A stretch of 64,000 bases of DNA from Wolbachia endosymbiont of Ctenocephalides felis wCfeJ (GTDB lineage Bacteria; Pseudomonadota; Alphaproteobacteria; Rickettsiales; Anaplasmataceae). Every line of letters begins with the position of its first letter. The stretch's first letter is position 1. The stretch lies in NCBI RefSeq assembly GCF_012277315.1, contig NZ_CP051157.1:1-64000 (forward strand). The letters are read 5' to 3'. Both the position numbers and the translations under genes were made by a program. Of this stretch, positions 28,941 to 37,780 are shown in pieces. Under the pieces are notes generated by a model, which ran no database searches, had not been told where the DNA came from, and saw only the letters and a program-made list of their open reading frames with translations.

Positions 28941-29596
28941 AAATCCCTACCTTACCTTAACTATTAATTACATATTAACTATTCTGTTCAATCAAGCTTA
29001 TGTCAAGGCTTATTGGAACGCATAAAAATTGTAATCTTACCGAAAAAACTAATTATTACAAAAAACTAACCTAACCCAGAAAAGTAGAGAAAAAGTCAGG
29101 AACGCTTTTTACAGAGAGTACAACCCAGAGGTAGCCACTGTATTAAACAAATTTTAGTTCCATTTAAAATAACAAAACATTGAAATTTTAGCCGGATTAA
29201 ACTTCTTTTACTAAAATTTAAGGACCGTTTTTGATTGTGAATGCTAGAATGATTTGCATCTCTTTTGATGTATTGCTTAATTTAATAGTATATATTCTTA
29301 ATATCTCAAAAGCAGTGGCCACTTTTCAATACCACAAACCCCAGTGGCGGATTAGATTATAGATAAATTATTGAAAATCTTGTCTATTTTTCAACAATCT
29401 TGGTAAAACTAAAAAATGGTAATTTATTATTCTATCACATAAATTTAATTTTATTTAAAAAGGATAAGTTATTGAAATTCGTGAATCTTTACTAAATCGG
29501 TGAATTTCCTTCACCTTATTTGGTTAAGATTATCATATTTACTTTTAATAAATTATGTTGTATAATTTATTATATACTAAACGTTAGGGAATAACC
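28941..29596. other. gene-free AT-rich spacer between divergent genes
   Basis: 656 bases without an ORF, tRNA or clear repeat. Only a promoter for the following ankyrin gene is recognisable, at the right end. Confidence 0.6.
29538..29566 (+). promoter_or_regulatory. promoter of the ankyrin/TM gene
   Basis: TTTACT (29538-29543), 17-nt spacer, perfect TATAAT (29561-29566); a ribosome site AGGGA at 29586-29590 and ATG at 29597 follow. Confidence 0.55.
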
Positions 29597-30688
29597 ATGA
29601 CTCATGATTATGTTTTATCAACTTTACAAGCAATTGAAGAAAGTAATATTGAAAAGTTAAGAAGTCAGCTGGACGGCGGTCAAGAAGCTTTCAGTACACG
29701 TAACTATATCAATTTCCTGCATACTGCTTTAAAGCCACACAATCCTAGCTATAAGATCATAAATGAGATTATAAAATGGGCTAAAAATCACAAAAAAAAG
29801 CAAGAGCTGGCTGGGAAAAGCTCAGTATATAAAGTAGTTAACTCAAGATCCGATGATGGAACAGAAAGAACTCCTTTACAAATTGCTTTAGAGAAAAGTA
29901 ACCCTAAGGAAAAGATTATAAAATTGCTTATAGATAACGGAGCTGATATTAGTGATCGTTACATTGGCCCAACAGATATAGCAAAACAAAGAATATTATC
30001 AAATAATTCTCTGCATATCGCTGCAAGAACAAGGAATGTTGGGATTTTCTTATTAATTTTTAAGAAAGGTATAGAAAACAATGTTAGTTTGCTTGAATAC
30101 AATCATAATCGTGAAAATCCATTTCACATAGCAGCAAGGAATGGTACATTACCGGTTATAGTAGAAGGAATATTGGACTATTTACAGTCAACAACAAATG
30201 ACGAAATTGGAAGACTAGAAAATTCCATTAAAGAAGATAAAAAAGGTATACAAGAGAATCAGAAAAAATTAAGAGAAGTAAAAGCAAAATTGGAGAGCAA
30301 CAAAGATTATGTTAGAAATGCACTATATAGCAAATATGCATTAAATCAAGAAGGAAAGACTCCTCTTAGCTATATTAGTAATAGGGAGGAAAAAGAAAAC
30401 ATAAAAAAAGCTGTAGGAATAAAAGATAGGCTAGTATATCATAAAAAGCTTAACTTGTGTTTATATGCAGCAGGAGCCGTAGCTTGTATTGCTATTATAT
30501 GCGGTTGTGCACTGTTATTTCCAACTTCTCAAGCTCTTGTGCTAGGAGCAATAGTTTCAATGTTTATGGGAAGAATTTTTCAATTATCACTTAAAGCATA
30601 TAACGAAGCAAATAACCTGCGTGATGAATATACTAAAATGCGAGATATTGAAGTTACAGAGTCTCAAAATTTAGGCCTGCAATCTTGA
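29597..30688 (+). CDS. ankyrin-repeat membrane protein
   Basis: A 363-residue protein. About three ankyrin repeats: TPLQIALEKSNPKEKIIKLL (about 94-113), SLHIAARTRNVGIFLLIF (about 137-154) and PFHIAARNGTLPVIVEGIL (about 174-192). A coiled coil follows (about 203-240, LENSIKEDKKGIQENQKKLR), then a short repeat end and two adjacent membrane helices (about 295-340), with a short cytosolic tail. Proteins of this type are candidate host-interaction factors of Wolbachia, but no secretion signal is visible. It has its own promoter and lies between gene-free spacers, so it is a single-gene unit. Confidence 0.82.
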   Translation: MTHDYVLSTLQAIEESNIEKLRSQLDGGQEAFSTRNYINFLHTALKPHNPSYKIINEIIKWAKNHKKKQELAGKSSVYKVVNSRSDDGTERTPLQIALEKSNPKEKIIKLLIDNGADISDRYIGPTDIAKQRILSNNSLHIAARTRNVGIFLLIFKKGIENNVSLLEYNHNRENPFHIAARNGTLPVIVEGILDYLQSTTNDEIGRLENSIKEDKKGIQENQKKLREVKAKLESNKDYVRNALYSKYALNQEGKTPLSYISNREEKENIKKAVGIKDRLVYHKKLNLCLYAAGAVACIAIICGCALLFPTSQALVLGAIVSMFMGRIFQLSLKAYNEANNLRDEYTKMRDIEVTESQNLGLQS

Positions 30689-31118
30689 TATTGAACAGTA
30701 AAGGGTAGTAAAACTAGATTTTTTAGGAAGTATTCAGGTAGTGTTCAATAAACCACACGCATCAAGTTAAGATTGCAAGCGGGTTTAGAGAAAATTGAAG
30801 GCTAGTTTTGTAGTTCCTTATAGTCTGTCTCATAATAGTCCAAATAGGATAAAATTAAGCGGAGTTAAGTGTATATAGTCTAGCTATTGCAAGAAGGGTT
30901 ATAAATCTTATTTTTCTAAATTTTATGGTATACTAAAGAAAAAATGACCGCCTGAGATGACCTAAGAAAGGAGGCTGGTTCTCACATCTTTTACAACCAC
31001 CCCTAAAAAGCCTGAGAAATGAATCCATGAATTTAACTGCATAGAAGACCACAAATTTACTAGATTAGAGTAAATTTTATGCTAGTTGGTGACTTCTAAC
31101 ATATCAATGATTGTTTGA
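30689..31118. other. gene-free spacer with an orphan promoter and ribosome site
   Basis: 430 bases between convergent genes. At 30926-30934 is an extended -10 (TGG-TATACT); just downstream are two minimal ORFs (ATG ACC GCC TGA at 30944 and ATG ACC TAA at 30958), then a full AAAGGAGG (30967-30974) with no ATG, GTG or TTG frame behind it. AGGCT (from 30972) can pair with AGCCT and TTCTCA with TGAGAA, in mutually exclusive ways. It may be the leader of a lost gene. Confidence 0.45.
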
Positions 31119-31913
31119 CTAAATATTTGTACAGTTATTATTAAGATACTCTCTAATCTTTTTCAAATCTTCCCAAGCTAAACGTTTTTGTGCTGGCTGG
31201 CGAAGTAGGTAAGCTGGATGAAATATAGCGGCTGTAGTAATTGAATGAGGTAAATACTGGTTAGTATATGTATGAAACCTGCCACGCAGAGCTGATATAG
31301 TTTTTGTGCTATCAAGTAGACTGTAACACGCGATTCCTCCAACTAAAATTAAAATCTGTGGTGAAACCAGCGCAATATGTTTTTCGACGAATGGTCTACA
31401 CATATCAAGCTCTAAGTCTGCCGGTTTTCTGTTGCCTGGTGGGCGCCAAAATACGGTGTTGCTTATGTATACTTTAGTTCGATCAAGATTTATTGCACCG
31501 AGCATTTTATCGAGTAATATCCCACTTGCACCACAAAACGGTATACCTTGCAGGTCTTCATTTGCTCCTGGAGCTTCACCAACAAGCATAATTTTTGCAT
31601 TTGGATTGCCATCAGAAAAAACAGTATTGGTTGCAGTTTTTTTTATTTCGCAACCTTCAAATGACTTAACTGCGCTTCTCAGTTCATCAACGCTATTACA
31701 TTTACTTGCGAGTTTTCTTGCTTCAATTATCCAGTCACTTGGAAACATAGATTGCTGTTCCTTTTTGGGAACTTCAGCCTGAATAGGAGGAAACTGCACA
31801 AGTTTGCTCTCTCTTTCCTCTTCCACCTCCTTTTTTTCTTCACCCTCTGTTAGCGTACAATCGACACCCTCTTCATGGTAAAATTTCAATAATTCTAGAT
31901 CTTCATCACTCAT
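31119..31913 (-). CDS. udg: uracil-DNA glycosylase, family 4 type
   Basis: A 264-residue protein; the C-terminal 190 residues are the UDG fold. The active-site motif GEAPGANEDLQGIPFCGASGILLD (starts about residue 113) and the second motif FHPAYLLRQP (about 231-240) are of the iron-sulphur family 4/5 type; Cys residues at CEIKK, CRPF and CYSLL could ligate the cluster. It removes uracil from DNA. The first 60 residues are acidic and probably flexible. It starts within the end of def (8-base overlap, AGAGG ribosome site), so the two are one operon. Confidence 0.88.
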   Translation of the reverse strand: MSDEDLELLKFYHEEGVDCTLTEGEEKKEVEEERESKLVQFPPIQAEVPKKEQQSMFPSDWIIEARKLASKCNSVDELRSAVKSFEGCEIKKTATNTVFSDGNPNAKIMLVGEAPGANEDLQGIPFCGASGILLDKMLGAINLDRTKVYISNTVFWRPPGNRKPADLELDMCRPFVEKHIALVSPQILILVGGIACYSLLDSTKTISALRGRFHTYTNQYLPHSITTAAIFHPAYLLRQPAQKRLAWEDLKKIREYLNNNCTNI

Positions 31914-32442
31914 AGTACCTCTTAACCTTTTGTGCCTTTTTCATGGCCATATCATACTTTAATTTAGACAAATGTCTAATGTATAATATACCATTTAAAT
32001 GGTCTAGCTCGTGTTGAATACACCTTGCAAGCCAACCGCTAGCTTTTAGCATTTGACTCTCGTTATTTAAACCTCTGTATTTTACAGTTAAATACTTTGG
32101 GCGCCTAATTTCGTGATTTTGCTCTGGAATTGAAAGGCACCCTTCTTTAAGGACTACTTTTTCATCAGATAATTCTGTAATTTCAGAGTTAATCATGCAA
32201 AATTTGCCAGTTGATTCATACCCTGATGGCCCATCTTCAGTTTCTTCTAGCCGAACATCCATAACAAAAACTCTCTTTAGCACTCCAACTTGCACTGCAG
32301 CAAGACCAAGACCTTCTGCATCGTACATAGTTTCGAACATGTCGTTTACTAATTCTTTAATTTCATCGTTTATATCTGTTATTTCACTAGCGCGTGTAGT
32401 TAGCCTTTCATCAGGGGCAATTACAATTGGTAATTTAGACAT
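31906..32442 (-). CDS. def: peptide deformylase
   Basis: A 178-residue metalloenzyme that removes the N-formyl group from new proteins. All three motifs are present: GLGLAAVQVG (about residues 45-54), EGCLSIPEQ (about 100-108, metal Cys) and HELDHLNGILYI (about 143-154, metal His pair and catalytic Glu). The ATG is embedded in a perfect 22-bp palindrome and has no obvious ribosome site, which may limit translation. Operon with udg; divergent from ftsA. Confidence 0.96.
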   Translation of the reverse strand: MSKLPIVIAPDERLTTRASEITDINDEIKELVNDMFETMYDAEGLGLAAVQVGVLKRVFVMDVRLEETEDGPSGYESTGKFCMINSEITELSDEKVVLKEGCLSIPEQNHEIRRPKYLTVKYRGLNNESQMLKASGWLARCIQHELDHLNGILYIRHLSKLKYDMAMKKAQKVKRYYE

Positions 32443-32460
32443 AAAATTATAATTTTATGT
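32439..32460. repeat. perfect 22-bp palindrome over the def start codon
   Basis: ACATAAAATTA and its exact complement, with the def ATG in the left arm. As at manC, the mRNA could fold the start codon into a hairpin. It also lies between divergent def and ftsA and could be a protein-binding site. Confidence 0.8.
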
Positions 32461-32580
32461 TTTATTTTTTCCTTTGTCCAGTATTTGGGGTATAATAAAG
32501 TGTTGTTGTATTTTTATAATAGAAATATAAATTATTAAAAAGGCTACAATTCGAATGAAATTGTGTAATAAGGTCAACTA

Positions 32581-33819
32581 ATGTACTCCGCAGTAATAGT
32601 AAAACCAAAGAGAAACGTTTTTGCTGTTATAGATATAGGTACAACAAAGATTATTTGTCTAATTGTTAAGATCAATGGCAATTTCAGTTATAAAATAACA
32701 GGAACAGGTTACAAAATTGCAGAGGGTGTAAACGGTGGGTCAATAACTGATGTAAAACATGCAAATTACTCTATCTTATCAACATTAGGTTTAGCCGAGC
32801 AGGTGTCAGAGGAAACTATAGACCAGATATATGTTAATATTGCTGGATGTGGGGTCTCATCTTTTAATGTACACAATGAAATCATTGCAGCCAACCATGA
32901 AATTTCTGATCGAGATATAAAGCGTGTAGTTTTTCAAACGTTTGAAAAATACATTGAAGAAAATGTTATTATTCATAATATACCCCTGAAATATCACTTA
33001 GACGACATGACCGATATAAAAGAGGTCAGCGGATTATATGGAAAAAGGTTATCTGCTGATGTTAATGTTGTTACTGCTTCGCGTCCAGCACTGACTAACA
33101 TTGAAAATTGTATAACCAATAATGATGGGGTAAGTATGGCTGGTTGTATTGCTTCTGCGTATTCCGCAGGTCTTGCTTGTTTAAGTGAAGATGAAAAAGA
33201 GCTCGGAACCGCCATCGTTGATATAGGGGGTGGGTGTACTGCTATTGGAATTTTTAAAAGAGGAAAGCTTATATATGCAAGCAGCATTCCAATCGGTGGT
33301 GCTCATCTTACCCGAGATATAGCGTACGGGCTATGTACGAGCATAGAACATGCAGAACGTATAAAAATACTGTATGGTAACACTATTGTCACTTCAATAG
33401 ATGAAAACGAGTACATTACAGTGCAAAATAATGAGAATGATGAATCCACTCAAATGCTCAAGTCTGAGCTTGTTGATATTATAAGGCCAAGGGTTGAGGA
33501 AATACTTGAACTGGTAAAAGAGCAATTTCAGGATCAGAAAGACCCAATTAATAAAGTAGTTATCACAGGAGGCACCAGCCGACTTACAGGCATGAAAGAG
33601 ATTGCAAGCTATATATTCAATAAACAAGTTCGTATTGGGTATCCTGAGTCTTGTAGTGGTCTTGATGGCGAATACGATAAAAACCCTGTATTCTCTGCTG
33701 CCATAGGCTCTATAAAGCTCATAATTGACACTTTCTATAAAAGTAATTCTGGAATGCTCGGTCATGATGGCAAGATAAGTAAATTATACCACTGGGTAAA
33801 ATCAAAGGTCACAGTCTAG
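32581..33819 (+). CDS. ftsA: cell division protein FtsA
   Basis: A 412-residue actin-like ATPase that tethers FtsZ to the membrane. Phosphate-binding motif AVIDIGTTKIICLIV (about residues 14-28), the second GTAIVDIGGGCTAIGIF (about 209-225) and the adenosine motif KVVITGGTSRLTGM (about 325-338). The C-terminus YHWVKSKV could form the usual amphipathic membrane helix. ftsZ is 25 kb away, so the usual ftsQAZ cluster is broken up. Family call is firm. Confidence 0.95.
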   Translation: MYSAVIVKPKRNVFAVIDIGTTKIICLIVKINGNFSYKITGTGYKIAEGVNGGSITDVKHANYSILSTLGLAEQVSEETIDQIYVNIAGCGVSSFNVHNEIIAANHEISDRDIKRVVFQTFEKYIEENVIIHNIPLKYHLDDMTDIKEVSGLYGKRLSADVNVVTASRPALTNIENCITNNDGVSMAGCIASAYSAGLACLSEDEKELGTAIVDIGGGCTAIGIFKRGKLIYASSIPIGGAHLTRDIAYGLCTSIEHAERIKILYGNTIVTSIDENEYITVQNNENDESTQMLKSELVDIIRPRVEEILELVKEQFQDQKDPINKVVITGGTSRLTGMKEIASYIFNKQVRIGYPESCSGLDGEYDKNPVFSAAIGSIKLIIDTFYKSNSGMLGHDGKISKLYHWVKSKVTV

Positions 33820-33879
33820 TGACTTTTCCAAGAAAAAGTGGAAAAAAAGTTTAGTACGCTTTTATAGAGAAACGCAATT

Positions 33880-33912
33880 ACATACACCATTGCGTGCAGC
33901 AACGGTGTATGT
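33880..33912. repeat. strong hairpin between convergent ftsA and a hypothetical gene
   Basis: ACATACACC pairs with GGTGTATGT and, after one mismatch, TTGC with GCAA: 13 bp of stem around a five-base loop. No T-run follows on either strand, so it is not a standard terminator, though its place between convergent genes suggests a transcription end or RNA processing site. Confidence 0.6.
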
Positions 33913-33922
33913 GTATGGGCAG

Positions 33923-34978
33923 TTAATGATTCCCAACGTTCTGGCTAGCGCTCTGACCAATATTCTCAAGATGATTGGATGTGTTAGTATCGCCCATAGA
34001 AGAAAAAGGAGGTGAAACAGTCTTGTTCTTTTGCACGAAACTTTCGGCAGCTTCAACAACCTTACTTATACGTGGTTCTTTCTTTAGTTCTTCACAGTGT
34101 TTTAGAAAAATTTCACAACTTTTATCATCCATATGCACCATTATTTTACCAAAGCCTGAAGAATTTTCAGACAACAAAATCATTTCAATTTTTTCACTAT
34201 CACCTACTTCAAAAGCCATCTGAAGTGCACCTTTCATATCGCAATATTGTCCATTTTTTGTTCGGATTATATCATCTCCTTTCCCAATCTTTAATGCTCC
34301 ATATAAATTTTCGAATTCTGGATTGCTCAAAAATTTCGCAGGAGTTATAACACTCTCCTCTGGGCACTCTACACAAAAAAATCCATTATCCCTTTCTACT
34401 GCAACATCTTCTTTCTTACCTTTTTCAATACTATTGCATACAATTTGTTTTAGACGTGACAAGTAATCTTCATGTTTTTTCGTTGTATCTTCTGGCAATA
34501 ATTTCAACATTTCTTTGCTTACATAACTACCTTTTGAAACGAGGTCATATATTTCTGACCAAACAGGTTCTAGTTTACGTTTGTCATCTCCCTTGATGTT
34601 ATCGTCTTTGTTTGTGAGATGGTTAAGCCTATATATCAAACTATCCATTATTGCTGACCCTCTTCCGGGATTAAGTGGCACGCTAAGTATGACCTTCTTC
34701 TCTTTTGCCCTTCTTACAGATTTTAGCCATTCACTTGCTACATTTGCTACAGCCTCACCTATAGGCAATTCTTCTGCATCATTATATGAATTATGAGCCT
34801 GAGATATTTCACGCGATATAGCTGAGATATCTTGCTTCATACGTTCATCGATACATTTCTGCATTAACGTGTTTGATTGCAAATTCCCCGTTTCTTTTGG
34901 ATGTTCTATTTTATATGGGTATCCTAATTGTTCTAATTTTTTCGAATCGGCTGTTTTGATGTGCTCTAAAATTGGCAT
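33923..34978 (-). CDS. hypothetical protein, soluble
   Basis: A 351-residue protein without signal peptide, membrane helix or a family I recognise. It is charged and largely helical; residues about 235-300 (KNGQYCDMKGALQMAFEVGD, SEKIEMILLSENSSG) faintly resemble degenerate ankyrin-type helix pairs. The last 40 residues are Ser/Asn-rich and probably disordered. I start at the ATG behind an AGGGGGTG ribosome site; a GTG two codons earlier lies in that site. It is convergent with ftsA. Possibly a Wolbachia-specific secreted factor, but nothing in the sequence proves that. Confidence 0.68.
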   Translation of the reverse strand: MPILEHIKTADSKKLEQLGYPYKIEHPKETGNLQSNTLMQKCIDERMKQDISAISREISQAHNSYNDAEELPIGEAVANVASEWLKSVRRAKEKKVILSVPLNPGRGSAIMDSLIYRLNHLTNKDDNIKGDDKRKLEPVWSEIYDLVSKGSYVSKEMLKLLPEDTTKKHEDYLSRLKQIVCNSIEKGKKEDVAVERDNGFFCVECPEESVITPAKFLSNPEFENLYGALKIGKGDDIIRTKNGQYCDMKGALQMAFEVGDSEKIEMILLSENSSGFGKIMVHMDDKSCEIFLKHCEELKKEPRISKVVEAAESFVQKNKTVSPPFSSMGDTNTSNHLENIGQSASQNVGNH

Positions 34979-35116
34979 AATCACCCCCTGTATTTTTCAT
35001 AATAAAATCAAGATAAAAAATTCTAATTTTATGATATTGATATAATCTACAAAGTCAATAGTTAAATTGAAAAATTTTGATTACAATTTACTTCATACAG
35101 AACATGTTCTTAAATT

Positions 35117-36442
35117 ATGCTAAAAATCGCTATAGTAGGCCTGCCAAATGCTGGTAAATCAACCCTATTTAATAGGCTGGTGGGAAGAAAAGCAGCAGTA
35201 GTTAGTAACACTCCCGGAGTAACAAGAGATAGACGTGAGGGAATCGGAAGAATTAGTGATTTGGAATTCAAAATTATAGACACAGGAGGATGGAACGACC
35301 AAACTAATTTCTCATTACAAGTTGTTGAGCAAATAGAGACTTCTTTATTAAGTGTAGATATAATTTTCTTTCTTGTTGATGCAAAAGTCCAGAATGAGCA
35401 GAACAAAGAATTTGCAAAGTGGCTAAAGAGGAAGACAAACAAACCTGTGATACTCATAGCAAATAAATGTGAGAGTCATAAATCAGAAAATGTTGATTAC
35501 CTGCAGTTTTTTGACTTTATAGGTCCAGTATACATCTCAGCTGAACATAATCTTGGCATGGTTGATCTTTATGATGCATTAGCTAAAATTATTGGGGATC
35601 TAGATGAGGGCACTGAACTACTGGATAATGAATCCAGTCAGCTTCGAATTGCAGTCATCGGCCGCCCAAACGTTGGAAAGTCAACTTTTTTAAATAGTTT
35701 AATCGAAGAAAATAGGCTAATAACAAGTTCAGAACCAGGTACCACACGTGACTCTGTGGATATTACATACGATCATGGTGGAAAGCTAATTACTCTGATT
35801 GACACTGCCGGAATCCGTAGAAAGGCGAATGTTACAGATGACTTAGAATCAAGATTTGTTGAGAAGAGCATGGAATCAATAAAACGCTCTCACGTGATAG
35901 TTTTAATGTTGGACTCCCTTGTGGGTATTGAGCAACAGGATTTATCAATCGGTGAAGCTGCAATCAAAGGAGGAAAGGGAATTATCATTGTCCTAAATAA
36001 GTGGGACTTAATAAATAAAGATGACAGGAGCAAGTTGATAAAATTTGTAAAACAACAGGAAGTAACTCGGTTATTTTTGGAAGTGCCAACTATAACGATT
36101 TCTGCGTTGAAAGGCATGCGCTGTAGTGATGTGATAGACAAGTGTCTTGAAGTAAACGAATCCTTAAGCAGGAAAATCAGTACTGCAAAATTAAATAAGT
36201 GGCTAATTGATGTTTTAGATAGACATCCTCACCCGCTTGTCAAAGGCAGAGCAATTAAAATGAAGTATATTGCTCAAATTGGCACTAAACCTCCGGCTTT
36301 TTCCTTAATATGCAATATGCCTGAAAGTGTTGATGAAAGTTATAAACGCTATTTAGTTAATGACCTAAGAAAAAACTTCTTTGCTGAAGGCGTGCCAGTT
36401 AGATTGCTTTTGAGGAAGAATAAAAATCCCTATGTAAAATGA
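35117..36442 (+). CDS. der: ribosome-associated GTPase Der (EngA)
   Basis: A 441-residue protein with two tandem GTPase domains, each complete: G1 GLPNAGKSTL (about 8-17) and GRPNVGKSTF (about 182-191); G3 DTGGW and DTAGI; G4 NKCE and NKWD. The C-terminal KH-like domain (about 350-441) ends in a basic RLLLRKNKNPYVK tail. Der acts in 50S subunit assembly. Single gene, divergent from the hypothetical gene upstream. Confidence 0.97.
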   Translation: MLKIAIVGLPNAGKSTLFNRLVGRKAAVVSNTPGVTRDRREGIGRISDLEFKIIDTGGWNDQTNFSLQVVEQIETSLLSVDIIFFLVDAKVQNEQNKEFAKWLKRKTNKPVILIANKCESHKSENVDYLQFFDFIGPVYISAEHNLGMVDLYDALAKIIGDLDEGTELLDNESSQLRIAVIGRPNVGKSTFLNSLIEENRLITSSEPGTTRDSVDITYDHGGKLITLIDTAGIRRKANVTDDLESRFVEKSMESIKRSHVIVLMLDSLVGIEQQDLSIGEAAIKGGKGIIIVLNKWDLINKDDRSKLIKFVKQQEVTRLFLEVPTITISALKGMRCSDVIDKCLEVNESLSRKISTAKLNKWLIDVLDRHPHPLVKGRAIKMKYIAQIGTKPPAFSLICNMPESVDESYKRYLVNDLRKNFFAEGVPVRLLLRKNKNPYVK

Positions 36443-36493
36443 GTGCTTTGCTTTATACTTTAAGAAGTCTGTGTAATAGTTAACTTAAAAATC

Positions 36494-36967
36494 ATGCATA
36501 GTAACTCCCAAGCTTCTACAATCTTCCTGCTTTCAAGCGCTGTTGCTCTAATTTTTGCATATGTGCTAGAGTATTTTTTCAATATGCTACCATGCAAGCT
36601 ATGTGTATATGAGCGGGTGGTTTACTATACTGCAGGGCTACTTGCAGTGGCACACATGATCAAAGACAACAAAATTTTAGTCTATGCAATGTTTTGCAGT
36701 TATTTCATCGGTGCGATAATATCTTTTTATCATGTAGGCCTTGAACTTCACTTGTTTCATGATATTTTGGGCTGTACAGAGCAGGCAAGTGGTAACGTTA
36801 GTGTAGAGGAGCTGAGAAATAATCTATTGAATCCTGATTACTCTCCATCTTGTGATAGACCTCATTATGTTCTGGGTGTCTCCTTAGCAACATGGAATCT
36901 TATTTATCTTATAGCAGCTCTGTTTTTATCAAGTAAAATATACTGCGGGAGAAGAAAGAGATCTTAA
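36494..36967 (+). CDS. dsbB: disulfide bond formation protein DsbB family
   Basis: A 157-residue protein with four membrane helices (about 9-28, 43-58, 65-83, 128-148). The first periplasmic loop has the redox pair CKLC with the nearby Tyr/Glu-Arg (CVYERV); the second loop has Cys in LGCTEQ and in SPSCDRPH. It would pass electrons from DsbA to quinone; the cysteines are relevant since Wolbachia surface proteins are cross-linked by disulfides. It lies 51 nt after der. Confidence 0.88.
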   Translation: MHSNSQASTIFLLSSAVALIFAYVLEYFFNMLPCKLCVYERVVYYTAGLLAVAHMIKDNKILVYAMFCSYFIGAIISFYHVGLELHLFHDILGCTEQASGNVSVEELRNNLLNPDYSPSCDRPHYVLGVSLATWNLIYLIAALFLSSKIYCGRRKRS

Positions 36968-37150
36968 AATGCGATGGTAGTAAGTTTGTAGACATGTATT
37001 CTGATATAGATTTTTTCTAATATACTAGTGTTGACCTTATCTAGCATAGCAGTTGTTATAAATACAGGACTTATTCAGCATTCACAAACAAGTCTTATTA
37101 CCCTAAAAAGTATGCTATTTAATATGGTTTGAGTTATATTAAACAAATTT

Positions 37151-37768
37151 ATGTGGCATATAGCCCCGTTTTTTATATTACTAGCAATATTGATAGGCTG
37201 TGGCCTGCAAAAGCCTGCACCTGTGCTGCTTAAAGGTGAGGAGTTTTACGGAAAGAGGGACCTAGAGTATACAAGGGAATACAATTTGATTAGAGAGGAT
37301 GTTCATTCTTCAATACGAAAAAAAAGTAGGAAAGTTGTTGTAAATGAGGTATATAATGATGGCACACAAAATTTAGAAATCGATAAGGTAAGCTGTAACT
37401 TTGTAATGCCAGTAAAAGGTACTATTATTTCAGCTACCTCTTCTGATGAAGTATGTAAAGATGGAGTGAAAATTGCTGCTCAAGGCGGAACAAGTGTGGT
37501 TGCTTCTGCACCTGGTAAAGTGATATATGTAGGCAAAGGGCTGAGGTGGTATGGAAATTTAATTATAGTAGAGCACGAAGATAATTATATGACTGTGTAC
37601 TCCTATTTAAAAAACATACACATTAAAATTGGCGACAAGGTAAAACAAGGCCAAGTAATCGGTTCTGCAGGTAAATCAAGCACACAAGATAAAGATCCGC
37701 AGATGTGCTTCACAATACGGCATAATGGCCAAGTGGTTGATCCTTTGAAGCATATGAACTGTAATTGA
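37151..37768 (+). CDS. LytM/M23 domain lipoprotein (NlpD-like), catalytically degenerate
   Basis: A 205-residue protein with a lipoprotein signal (lipobox LIGC, Cys at residue 17). The C-terminal LytM domain (about 85-205) has the scaffold of M23 peptidases (GTSVVASAPGKVIYVGKGL, GDKVKQGQVIGSAGKSS) but lacks the zinc ligands: the usual H-x-H near the end reads MCFTIRH and the first His/Asp site is DGVKIAA. Such proteins (NlpD, EnvC) activate amidases instead of cutting peptidoglycan. It lies 12 nt upstream of leuS and is probably co-transcribed with it. Confidence 0.84.
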   Translation: MWHIAPFFILLAILIGCGLQKPAPVLLKGEEFYGKRDLEYTREYNLIREDVHSSIRKKSRKVVVNEVYNDGTQNLEIDKVSCNFVMPVKGTIISATSSDEVCKDGVKIAAQGGTSVVASAPGKVIYVGKGLRWYGNLIIVEHEDNYMTVYSYLKNIHIKIGDKVKQGQVIGSAGKSSTQDKDPQMCFTIRHNGQVVDPLKHMNCN

Positions 37769-37780
37769 ATTTGGATTTAT

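Noticed and set aside
32471-32496. Promoter TTGTCC...TATAAT for ftsA
   Set aside because: The spacing is only 11 nt; the TATAAT may be a -10 box, but no acceptable -35 is found.
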